Assembly: GCA_034189655.1 (NCBI GenBank)
Contig: JAXHUE010000034.1
Span: forward strand, 1 to 18,372
From: JAXHUE01 sp034189655
GTDB taxonomy: Bacteria; Chloroflexota; Dehalococcoidia; E44-bin15
Reading direction: 5' to 3'
Length of the DNA stretch: 18,372 nucleotides
The notes under the pieces are model-generated. The model ran no database searches and had not been told where the DNA came from. It saw nothing but the letters and a program-made list of their open reading frames with translations. Each line of letters opens with the position of its first letter. The first letter of the stretch is position 1. This document shows, piece by piece, positions 7,424-13,687 of this stretch. The position numbers were made by a program, and so were the translations under genes.

Positions 7424-7477
7424 GGTTGGTGTGCCCCCCAGCGCTGATGCCTCTCTCTCTGGGGGGCACTCCCAACC
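7424..7477 (-). repeat. Hairpin repeat 3 (before protein B)
   Basis: The arms are GGTTGGTGTGCCCCCCAG (7424-7441) and CTGGGGGGCACTCCCAACC (7459-7477). An 11-bp inner stem and a 6-bp GGTTGG/CCAACC outer stem are separated by a small internal loop. The 17-nt loop shares CGCTGATG with repeat 2. The hairpin lies 13 nt after the stop of protein C and 47 nt before protein B. Confidence 0.78.
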
Positions 7478-7490
7478 GGCCATGGTGTCG

Positions 7491-7664
7491 TCATTTCCCT
7501 ACTGCGACCCCCACCTTCGTCGTCTCGATCCGTCCACCCGTGGCCCTGCGAGCCGTCCGGAGGTGCCCCACCAGCTCCGCTGTGCCTACGAGCGCGAAAC
7601 CGATGGCGACGGGGATGCCGACGAAGACGGCGAGTCCCTGAAGCATACCCACCATCACTTCCAT
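7491..7664 (-). CDS. Small single-TM protein C (divergent family member)
   Basis: This 57-aa ORF runs from ATG 7664 to TGA 7491. It starts MEVMVGMLQG, then has a hydrophobic helix containing 'FVGIPVAIGFALVGTAEL', which lines up with 'LVGIPALIGFTLVGVAEL' of A and B. The tail is basic ('RTARRATGG'). A strong ribosome binding site, AAGGAGGT (7680-7673), lies 8 nt before the start, and the ACG-ATG-GA start context is the same as in A and hdrC. The protein is clearly an older relative of A and B rather than a fresh copy. It is transcribed with them, and a copy of the hairpin repeat (7424-7477) lies 13 nt after its stop. Its function is unknown. Confidence 0.72.
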   Translation of the reverse strand: MEVMVGMLQGLAVFVGIPVAIGFALVGTAELVGHLRTARRATGGRIETTKVGVAVGK

Positions 7665-7728
7665 CGTCCCTTACCTCCTTTCCCTTACTTTCAGACCCTG
7701 TGGCCTTTCCAGGCCGGCCAGAGGGTTG

Positions 7729-7890
7729 TTAACGTACCTTGCCATTGCCCTTGAACAGGCGTGACGCAAACCTGCGCCGTACATCGTGATACTGGATCAA
7801 GCAGCCTGCCAGGAACAGTATTGCCACCGGAATGCCTAGACCGACAGTGAGCCCCAGTACTATCTCTGCTCCGGTTGTCAGTCCTTCCAT
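7729..7890 (-). CDS. Small single-TM protein D (first gene of the Hdr operon)
   Basis: This 53-aa protein, from ATG 7890, starts MEGLTTGAEIV. It has one TM helix (residues ~9-31, with 'GLTVGLGIPVAILFLAG') and a basic tail ('YHDVRRRFASRLFKG'). It shares the G-x-x-x-G-I-P core with proteins A-C but little else, so it is the most distant member of the set. GAGGAGGGGAG sits just before the ATG. A longer reading from TTG 7926 would run through that site and is unlikely. It is the most upstream gene on the minus strand before the divergent regulatory region. Its function is unknown. Confidence 0.65.
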   Translation of the reverse strand: MEGLTTGAEIVLGLTVGLGIPVAILFLAGCLIQYHDVRRRFASRLFKGNGKVR

Positions 7891-8089
7891 GGCTCCCCTC
7901 CTCAACCTCTCCTTTCCTCTGTCCAATCATAGAGTAGCACTTGGAGAGGCAATGCACATTGGGTTCTGTGCCTATCTCTCGATGGGTAAAGGCGCAAAGA
8001 GATTCTCGCTGCAGTAGGCCTCTCTACAGTCGGCACTGAGGGGGCAGGTAGGCAAACTGACCTAGAAGGGGTAGGCCTTTTTCAGGGTG
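7891..8089. promoter_or_regulatory. Intergenic control region between the Hdr operon and the two-component genes
   Basis: This stretch has no gene. On the minus strand, TATGAT (7931-7926) is a reasonable -10 for protein D and the Hdr operon, with a weak TTGCCT (7952-7947) at 15-bp spacing as a possible -35. GTAGGC occurs three times in the same orientation (8014, 8048, 8071); two copies are GTAGGCCT. These could be regulator half-sites but may be chance. Confidence 0.35.
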
Positions 8090-8117
8090 GTGACAGACCC
8101 TCATTACACTGTATAAT
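8090..8117 (+). promoter_or_regulatory. Sigma-70-type promoter of the response regulator
   Basis: GTGACA (8090-8095) and a perfect TATAAT (8112-8117) are separated by 16 bp. Transcription would start near 8124, leaving a leader of about 24 nt before the ATG at 8148. This is the most AT-rich spot in the neighbourhood. Confidence 0.6.
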
Positions 8118-8147
8118 TAAGTTGCGTGGAGGACTATTGGGTGGTGC

Positions 8148-8813
8148 ATGATGGGTAAGATCAGAGTTGTGATTGCCGATGACCATGTAGTAGTGCGCGA
8201 GGGCACTCGCGAGCTGCTGGGACGGGAGACAGACCTGGAGGTCGTTGGCGAGGCCGGAGACGGGGAGGAGGCGGTGAAGGTGGTCGGGCAGCAGCGGCCG
8301 GACGTGGCCATAATAGATATCGCCATGCCCAAGCTCAACGGCATCGAGGCGACAAAGCAGATAAAGGCGCTGTGCCCTGCCACCGCGGTGCTCATACTCA
8401 CCGCCTACGACAATGACCAGTACATCTTCGCCCTCCTGGAGGCCGGTGCCGCTGGCTACCTGCTCAAGAATGTCCGCGGCCAGGAGCTGGTGGATGCCAT
8501 CAGGTCGGTGCACGCCGGGGAGTCGGTGCTCCATCCCGTGGTGGCGCGCAAGGTATTGAAGCGCTTCGTTGACCCGTCGCGCGAGCCGAGGGAGTGCCGG
8601 GAGGCCGACCTCACCGACAGGGAGATGGAGGTGCTGAAGCTGGCGGCACGGGGGCTGAGCAACAAGGACATAGCTGAGGAGCTGTGCTTGAGCGTGCGCA
8701 CCGTTCAGGCCCACCTGGGGAATATCTTCGGCAAGCTCATGGTAGGCTCACGCACCGAGGCAGTGCTGCACTGCCTGAAGAAGGGCTGGATCAGCGTAGA
8801 GGAGATATCCTGA
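8148..8813 (+). CDS. NarL/FixJ-family response regulator
   Basis: This 221-aa DNA-binding response regulator has the standard two-domain layout. The receiver domain (residues ~4-120) has the acidic pair D11/D12, phospho-acceptor D57 in 'AIIDIAMP', T85 and K107. The LuxR-type HTH (~153-216) has 'LTDREMEVLKLAARGLSNKD' and 'SVRTVQAHLGNIFGKL'. Two ATGs in a row (8148, 8151) make the exact start uncertain by one codon; GTGGAGGA lies a little upstream. The gene is divergent from the Hdr operon and 35 nt before the kinase gene, its likely partner. The Hdr operon and itself are plausible targets, which is inference from position. Confidence 0.9.
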   Translation: MMGKIRVVIADDHVVVREGTRELLGRETDLEVVGEAGDGEEAVKVVGQQRPDVAIIDIAMPKLNGIEATKQIKALCPATAVLILTAYDNDQYIFALLEAGAAGYLLKNVRGQELVDAIRSVHAGESVLHPVVARKVLKRFVDPSREPRECREADLTDREMEVLKLAARGLSNKDIAEELCLSVRTVQAHLGNIFGKLMVGSRTEAVLHCLKKGWISVEEIS

Positions 8814-8848
8814 GTAGCCCGGGGCCGGCAAATCGAGAGGGCATCGAT

Positions 8849-10777
8849 GTGATCCCCGAGAGTCTGTCTAGTCTGATTCGCAACCTCAGCTTCTGGCTGG
8901 TGCTGGCCATGCTCCTCTTCTGTGCCTTCTTGCACTACAGCCCCCACGTGGCTATTCTGCAGGCGGTCTCCCCCCAGGAGGTCTTGGGCCTCACCCGCCA
9001 CGTCATGGACCGCATCCTTTTCCTCCTGCCGGTGACCTATGCCGCCTTCGCCTTTGGGGTGGGGGGTGGGCTGATCGCCCTGGCGGTCTCCACCGCCATT
9101 ATGATACCGCGCATTGTCCTCTTCTCTCCTGTCCCCGCCGATGCCACCATTGAGACTGCCAGCATTGTCCTGGTGGGTGGCCTGGTAGTCCTCTTTTTCC
9201 AGTCGCAGGAGGCGGAGAGGAAGCGCCGCGTGTACCATGAGAGGCGGCTCGCTGCCCTGAACGCAGTCTCGCAGATAGTTACCCAGTCGCTGGAGCTGAG
9301 GGAGGTCCTGGATAGTGCCCTGGGCAAGGTCGTGGAGGTAACAGGGGTAGACGCCGCCCAGGTGCGCCTCGTCGACCCGCTGACTAATGAGCTTTCCCTC
9401 GCCGCCTTCTACGGCCTTTCCTCGGAGTATGCCCGCGGGATAGTCGGGGTGAAGGTAGGCCAGGGCCTGCACGGGATGGTGGCCGCCACCGGGGAGCCGC
9501 TGATCGTGGAGGACGTCTCGAGCGACCCCAGGGTCACCAGGCCGGAGGCGAAGCAGGAGGGACTGCACGCCATGCTCATCGTCCCGCTAAGGGTAAGGGC
9601 CGGTGTCGTCGGCGTCCTCTCGGTGGCCATGCGCCATCCCCACAGCTTCTCCCCCAACGAGGTGGAGCTCCTCTCTGCTATAGGGAACCAGGTAGGGATT
9701 GCTATCGAGAATGCCCGCCTCTACGAGCAGGAGCGGCTGGTGGCGGAGCAGTTGCGGGTATCGGAGAAGACCTACCGCGACCTTTTCGAGAATGCCAATG
9801 ATGCCATCTGGGTCCACGACCTGGAGGGCACGATCGTGACCGCGAACCCGGCTACCTCCAGGCTCACCGGCTACGAGCGCGAGGAGCTGATAGGGAATAT
9901 GGCTCAGCACTTTCTTTCAGGGCGACAGATGGGCGTGGCACGAGAGGTCCAGCGAAAGCTGCTCGCCGGCGAGGCGCTCGAACAGCCGTATGAGCAGCGG
10001 ATAGTCAAGAAGGACGGTAGCGAAGCGATCATCAAGATGGCGAGCAGCCTCATCAGCAGGGACGGTCAGCCAGTGGGCTTCCAGCACGTGGCCCGGGACG
10101 TGACCGACGAGGAGAGGGTGAAGGAGAACCTGCGTTTCTATGCCCAGCAGGTTACCCGTGCCCAGGAGGAGGAGCGGAGGCGCATTTCCAGGGAGCTGCA
10201 CGACGACACGGCCCAGGGGCTGATCGCCCTCTCCCGCCAGTTGGAGAAGCTCATGCTTGCCGACGAGCAGCTATCGGAGGAGGGCGTCAGGCTGCTCGAT
10301 GGCCTTCAGCAGCAGACCGATGCCCTGCTGGAGGGGGTGCGTCGCTTCAGCCAGGACCTGCGCCCTTCGGTACTGGATGACCTGGGCCTGCTCCCAGCAC
10401 TGGAAACGCTGGCCGACGACCTGACAAAGCTCGGCATCGTCACCGCTATCAGCATAGTGGGCCAGGCAAGGAGGCTCCCCATAGAGGCAGAGCTGACCCT
10501 GTTCCGCATCACCCAGGAGGCGGTGAGGAATGTGTGGCGGCACTCTCGGGCCTCGGATGCCGAGCTCATCGTGGAGTTCAGCGACGCCAAGGTTGTCATA
10601 ACCGTGAGCGACAACGGCAGGGGCTTCGAGCTGCCGCCGCGGCTGGGCGACCTGGCCATCATGGGCAAGCTTGGCCTGGCCGGAATGCAGGAGCGGGCCA
10701 AGCTGATCGGTGCCACGCTGGCACTGGAGTCGAAGCCGGGTACCGGGACTACGGTGACCGTGGAGATGCCGCTGTAG
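8849..10777 (+). CDS. Membrane sensor histidine kinase with GAF and PAS domains (NarX/DegS-type)
   Basis: Counted from GTG 8849 it has 642 aa. Three or four TM segments fill residues 11-30, 55-90 and 102-117, with very little outside the membrane. A GAF domain follows (~135-290), then PAS (~300-420, 'FENANDAIWVHDLEGTI'), HisKA_3 with H451 in 'RRRISRELHDDTAQG', and HATPase_c with the N-box 'QEAVRNVWRHS' (N561), 'DNGRGF' (588-593) and 'GLAGMQERA'. The stimulus is probably sensed in the membrane or by the cytosolic GAF/PAS domains. The frame stays open back to ATG 8684, but that would overlap the regulator gene by 130 nt. GTG 8849 has GAGAGG 8 nt upstream and leaves a 35-nt gap. The gene ends 12 nt from the convergent CoA-transferase. 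Confidence 0.9.
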   Translation: MIPESLSSLIRNLSFWLVLAMLLFCAFLHYSPHVAILQAVSPQEVLGLTRHVMDRILFLLPVTYAAFAFGVGGGLIALAVSTAIMIPRIVLFSPVPADATIETASIVLVGGLVVLFFQSQEAERKRRVYHERRLAALNAVSQIVTQSLELREVLDSALGKVVEVTGVDAAQVRLVDPLTNELSLAAFYGLSSEYARGIVGVKVGQGLHGMVAATGEPLIVEDVSSDPRVTRPEAKQEGLHAMLIVPLRVRAGVVGVLSVAMRHPHSFSPNEVELLSAIGNQVGIAIENARLYEQERLVAEQLRVSEKTYRDLFENANDAIWVHDLEGTIVTANPATSRLTGYEREELIGNMAQHFLSGRQMGVAREVQRKLLAGEALEQPYEQRIVKKDGSEAIIKMASSLISRDGQPVGFQHVARDVTDEERVKENLRFYAQQVTRAQEEERRRISRELHDDTAQGLIALSRQLEKLMLADEQLSEEGVRLLDGLQQQTDALLEGVRRFSQDLRPSVLDDLGLLPALETLADDLTKLGIVTAISIVGQARRLPIEAELTLFRITQEAVRNVWRHSRASDAELIVEFSDAKVVITVSDNGRGFELPPRLGDLAIMGKLGLAGMQERAKLIGATLALESKPGTGTTVTVEMPL

Positions 10778-10789
10778 TCCGTCCCCGGG

Positions 10790-12004
10790 TCAGATTACGG
10801 CCTCTCGCCGAAAGCGGGCTATCTCCTCCGCGCTGTACCCCCCTATGCCGCTCAAGACCTCCTCGTTGTGCTCTCCCAGCGCGGGTGCGATGCTCTTTGT
10901 CCTCACAGAGGTCTCGCTGAAGTGGACGGGGTAGCCGGGGAGCCTCACCGTGCCGTAGTCGGGGTCATCGAAGTCTATGATGTACTCGTTCTCCATGACC
11001 TGGGGGTCGCTCTCGAGCTCCAGGGCGCTGTTTACCGGGCAGGCGATTAAGTCGATCTCGGCGAAGGCCTTTAACCATTCGTCTCGCGGCCTGGTGGCGA
11101 AGATGTCGTCGAATACCGTTACCAGTGAGGTGGTGTTTTTCAGCCTCATCTCCCTGGTGCTGAACTCGGGGTGGTCCTGGAGCTCGGGGTGCCCCATGGC
11201 CTGGCACAGCATCGGCCACCTGTCCTCCCAGTGGGCCGGGAAGGCCATGCAGAGCCACCTGCCGTCCTGGCACCTGTAGTAGTTCCTCAAGGGGTCGGTG
11301 TCCGAGCGATGGTGCTTGGGGACATCTCGCTTGAGCTGGAGGGCAGTCAGGACGTTCATGTACTGGAGGTACATGGCGGTGCCCAGTATCGACGTGTGGA
11401 CGTGCTGCCCGATGCCGAAGCGCTCCCGCATCAGGAGGGCGGTGAGGATGGCGTGGCTGGTCATGATGGCGGTGGCCTGGTCGATGACGCCGAAGTGGAG
11501 CACCATCGGGGGCATGTCGGGCTCTCCCATGGCGAACATGAGCCCGGAGCGCGCCTGCCCCTGGAAATCGAAGCCGCCGCGACGGCTGTCGGGGCCTCGA
11601 GAGCCGTAGGCCGAGACCGATACGTAGATGAGCCTGGGGTTGTGCTCCAGGAGCGTGGGGTAGGTCATCCGCATCTCCTCCACCACCTGGGGGCGAAAGT
11701 TGGTGAGGAACACGTCGGACCTGGACACCAGGCGATAGGCGATCTCCCTCCCCTGCTCCTGCGTCAGGTTTACCGTGATGCCTTTCTTGCTGCGGTTGGA
11801 GGCCTCGTTGAACAGGCTCCTCCCACCGGGGAGCTCGAAGGAGGCGTGCCCGAACCGCGCCTGGTGGCGCATGGGGTCGCCCACCCCCGGCTGCTCTATC
11901 TTGATCACCTCTGCCCCCATCTCGGCGAGGATGGCGTTCGCCCCCGGCCCGGCGTGGAAGGTTCCCCACTCGAGGACCCTGATCCCCTCCAGTGGCTGGT
12001 GCAT
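10790..12004 (-). CDS. Family III (CaiB/BaiF) acyl-CoA transferase
   Basis: Family III CoA-transferases move CoA between acyl acids, or epimerise acyl-CoAs in the AMACR branch, via an aspartyl-CoA anhydride. This 404-aa protein, from ATG 12004, has the family's N-terminus ('LEGIRVLEWGTFHAGPGANA'), 'LAEMGAEVIKIEQPGVGDPM' (27-46), 'FLTNFRPQVVEEM' and the 'VSVSAYGSRGP' region. D175 in 'HFGVIDQATA' sits in the register of the catalytic Asp. Length is normal. The ribosome binding site AAGGAGG is just upstream of ATG 12004; an open frame reaching 12175 has no support. The substrate cannot be told from sequence. The gene is divergent from the corrinoid operon and may share its control region, so its substrate could be related to that pathway. 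Confidence 0.85.
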   Translation of the reverse strand: MHQPLEGIRVLEWGTFHAGPGANAILAEMGAEVIKIEQPGVGDPMRHQARFGHASFELPGGRSLFNEASNRSKKGITVNLTQEQGREIAYRLVSRSDVFLTNFRPQVVEEMRMTYPTLLEHNPRLIYVSVSAYGSRGPDSRRGGFDFQGQARSGLMFAMGEPDMPPMVLHFGVIDQATAIMTSHAILTALLMRERFGIGQHVHTSILGTAMYLQYMNVLTALQLKRDVPKHHRSDTDPLRNYYRCQDGRWLCMAFPAHWEDRWPMLCQAMGHPELQDHPEFSTREMRLKNTTSLVTVFDDIFATRPRDEWLKAFAEIDLIACPVNSALELESDPQVMENEYIIDFDDPDYGTVRLPGYPVHFSETSVRTKSIAPALGEHNEEVLSGIGGYSAEEIARFRREAVI

Positions 12005-12098
12005 GTCTCCCTCCTTTACAGCACGCGACGTTGGTGTTGCTTCTCCAGGCAGGTGACCTCCCCCGCCGCACAGAGCCGCCCTGCCCCTGGTCGTCTGA

Positions 12099-12127
12099 AG
12101 CCTAGCACGGCCCCCCGGTGCCGTCAA
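12099..12127 (-). promoter_or_regulatory. Possible promoter of the CoA-transferase gene
   Basis: On the minus strand, TTGACG (12127-12122) and TAGGCT (12104-12099) are 17 bp apart. The -10 keeps the three best-conserved positions (T, A and final T) but is otherwise weak. The -35 lies in one arm of the perfect inverted repeat CCGTCAAGTG (12121-12130) / CACTTGACGG (12150-12159); the other arm supplies the -35 of the opposite promoter. Confidence 0.4.
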
Positions 12128-12152
12128 GTGGCCCAGGATGGAAAGGGGGCAC

Positions 12153-12181
12153 TTGACGGGGTGGTGCCTGGGCACTATACT
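12153..12181 (+). promoter_or_regulatory. Sigma-70-type promoter of the corrinoid/methyltransferase operon
   Basis: TTGACG (12153-12158), 17 bp, TATACT (12176-12181): near-consensus at ideal spacing. The predicted start is near 12188, giving a leader of about 105 nt before the ATG at 12294. Confidence 0.65.
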
Positions 12182-12195
12182 GAATGAGGTTCAGT
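12179..12195. promoter_or_regulatory. Palindromic operator candidate overlapping the -10 and start site
   Basis: ACTGAA-TGAGG-TTCAGT is a perfect 6-bp inverted repeat with a 5-bp centre. It covers the end of the -10 and the predicted transcription start, where a repressor would block RNA polymerase. Shifted two bases, TGAATGA-GGT-TCAGTCA (12181-12197) is also palindromic with one mismatch. The size and symmetry suit a TetR-family dimer, and a TetR-type gene is second in the operon. Confidence 0.6.
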
Positions 12196-12293
12196 CAGCT
12201 AAATCCTGGGGGCGGGCCGCCCGTCCCCTGCCGGCGCCATAGATGCCATGCGCCCAGCCAGCGGCTCCCACCGGGGCGCGAAAGGGGGCACCG

Positions 12294-12995
12294 ATGACAT
12301 ATCCCTGGTCACGGCTGCGCGAGGACGTCATCAAGGGCTACGACGACAGGGTGACAGAGGACCTGAAGGCGGCGCTCGACGAGGGAGGCACCCCCCTGGA
12401 GATCATAGAGTCCTGCCTGGTCCCGGCCATCATCGATGTCGGCACCATGTGGAATGCCGGCGACTGCTACCTCCCCGACGTGATACTGAGCGTGGAGGCC
12501 TTCAAGGCGGCGAGCACACCGCTGGAAGCGATGCTTAAAGGCCAGATGGGGCGTACCATCGGGAGCGTGGTCATCGGCGTCGTCGAGGGGGATGCCCACG
12601 ACCTGGGCAAGGACATCGTCGCCGCGCTGCTCACCGCGGTGGGCTTCGAGGTGCGTGACCTGGGCATAAACGTGGCCACCGCTGCCTTCCTCTCCGCCGT
12701 CCACGAGGGCCGGCCCGATATCCTCGCCCTGGGCGCCTACATGAGCACCACGGTGTTTTCGATGCGGGAGGTGCTCAAGGCCCTGGAGGACGCCGCGCTG
12801 CGCGAGGCGGTGAAGGTCATGGTGGGGGGCATACCCCTCTCGCGCCGGACGGCGCGGGAGATGGGCGCCGACGGCTACGGGGAAGACGCCCTGGAGGCAG
12901 TGGCCTGTGCCAAGAGGCTGGTCGGCGTGGTAGATGAGGGCGCGCGCGCGCCCTGGGGCCCGCTGTCAATAGGCAGGGGGGCCCGGAGAAGATAG
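12294..12995 (+). CDS. Corrinoid (B12-binding) methyl-carrier protein 1, MtbC/MtaC-type
   Basis: This protein carries a methyl group on cobalt between a substrate-specific and an acceptor methyltransferase. It has 233 aa: a helical cap domain (residues ~5-85, with 'GTMWNAGDCYLPDVILSVEA') and a B12-binding Rossmann domain with the ligand motif GDAHDLGKD (D100, H102, G105). 'LALGAYMSTT' and 'VKVMVGGIPLS' follow, as usual in this family. Residues after ~215 form an extra basic tail ('GRGARRR'). ATG 12294 has AAAGGGGG 5 nt before it; earlier in-frame codons have no such site. It is the first gene of the operon and is followed within 14 nt by the TetR-type gene. The methyl donor is not evident. 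Confidence 0.9.
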   Translation: MTYPWSRLREDVIKGYDDRVTEDLKAALDEGGTPLEIIESCLVPAIIDVGTMWNAGDCYLPDVILSVEAFKAASTPLEAMLKGQMGRTIGSVVIGVVEGDAHDLGKDIVAALLTAVGFEVRDLGINVATAAFLSAVHEGRPDILALGAYMSTTVFSMREVLKALEDAALREAVKVMVGGIPLSRRTAREMGADGYGEDALEAVACAKRLVGVVDEGARAPWGPLSIGRGARRR

Positions 12996-13009
12996 GAGGT
13001 GCGAGACAC

Positions 13010-13687
13010 GTGGTCGAGGTAGCTGCGAGCGAGGGGGGAGTAAAGGCGCCCAACAAGAGGCAGCGGAGCAAGGAGGCCACCCGTCAGCGTATCATCAAGG
13101 CGGCCATAGACGTCTTCTACGACAAGGGGTACCTCTCGGCGAGCGTTGCAGAGATCGCCGAGAGGGCATCGGTCAGCGTCGGGGCGGTCTTCTTCCACTT
13201 CAACGATAAGAGGAGCCTGTTCGTGAGCACCATCCGGGAGGCCAACCTGCGGTACGTGGCCCGCTTAGACGGCGCCGTGAGTCGTATCTCGATCTCGAAC
13301 AGGGGCCTGCTGGAGAAGATAGAGGCCATCGCGCAGAGCCACCTGAAGATCGCACAGGCCTACACCGAGTTCTACTCCAGCGCCATACACGAGATCTTCA
13401 TCGTCGACCTCGATTTCGAGCTCATCCCCAGGGAGATGTGCCAGGGCATCATCGCCAGGCTGGAGGGGCTCATAGAGGAGGGCCGCGAGCAGGGCATATT
13501 CTCCCCCGACGTGAACGCCGGGGCGGCGGCCCACCTCCTGTTCTACATACCCATCGTCACCCTCTCACAGAGGGGGTTGAACGGCGATACCGGGCGCAGC
13601 CTCCCCACAAGCTGCAGCGAGTCGGTTCACAGCCTGGTATGCGGGCTGCTGGACCGGCGGCAGGGCCAAGGGGCCATAAATGGGTAG
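13010..13687 (+). CDS. TetR/AcrR-family transcriptional regulator
   Basis: This 225-aa protein has an N-terminal TetR helix-turn-helix (residues ~22-70: 'RQRIIKAAIDVFYDKGY', 'SVAEIAERASVSVGAVFFHF', then 'NDKRSLF') and an all-helical ligand-binding domain behind it. The first ~20 residues are a basic extension. The start is GTG 13010, with TAGGAGGT 9 nt upstream; that site overlaps the stop of the corrinoid gene. The last 8 nt overlap the next gene. As an operon member it probably represses its own promoter at the palindrome 12179-12195 until an inducer, perhaps the pathway substrate, is bound. That autoregulation is inferred. Confidence 0.88.
   Translation: MVEVAASEGGVKAPNKRQRSKEATRQRIIKAAIDVFYDKGYLSASVAEIAERASVSVGAVFFHFNDKRSLFVSTIREANLRYVARLDGAVSRISISNRGLLEKIEAIAQSHLKIAQAYTEFYSSAIHEIFIVDLDFELIPREMCQGIIARLEGLIEEGREQGIFSPDVNAGAAAHLLFYIPIVTLSQRGLNGDTGRSLPTSCSESVHSLVCGLLDRRQGQGAING

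Larger units (their letters stand above)
6664..7477 (-). repeat. Tandem array of hairpin + TM-helix gene modules
   Basis: Three consecutive units share one plan: hairpin, a 40-47 nt purine-rich leader ending ACG, then a gene opening MEVFLGILIG. The units are 7477-7167 (protein B), 7144-6851 (protein A) and 6827-6664 (hairpin plus the first 22 codons of hdrC). The first two are the most alike. The third appears to have been captured as the 5' end of hdrC, or else hdrC was the source of the other two. Confidence 0.72.

Noticed and set aside
6773..7477. Hairpins read as Rho-independent terminators
   Set aside because: No T-run follows the stem on either strand, and the genes on each side are co-oriented members of one apparent operon.
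6773..7477. Regularly spaced repeats as a CRISPR-like array
   Set aside because: There are only three copies at about 320-nt spacing, the sequences between them are coding, and there is no short-spacer pattern.
7702..7715. Small GGCCT-TTCC-AGGCC hairpin about 38 nt before protein C (GGAA loop on the transcript)
   Set aside because: Its position mirrors the large hairpins, but the stem is only 5 bp and the sequence is unrelated, so it could easily be chance.
8684..8848. Extended N-terminus of the histidine kinase from ATG 8684
   Set aside because: It would overlap the response regulator HTH by 130 nt and adds no domain. GTG 8849 has a better ribosome binding site.
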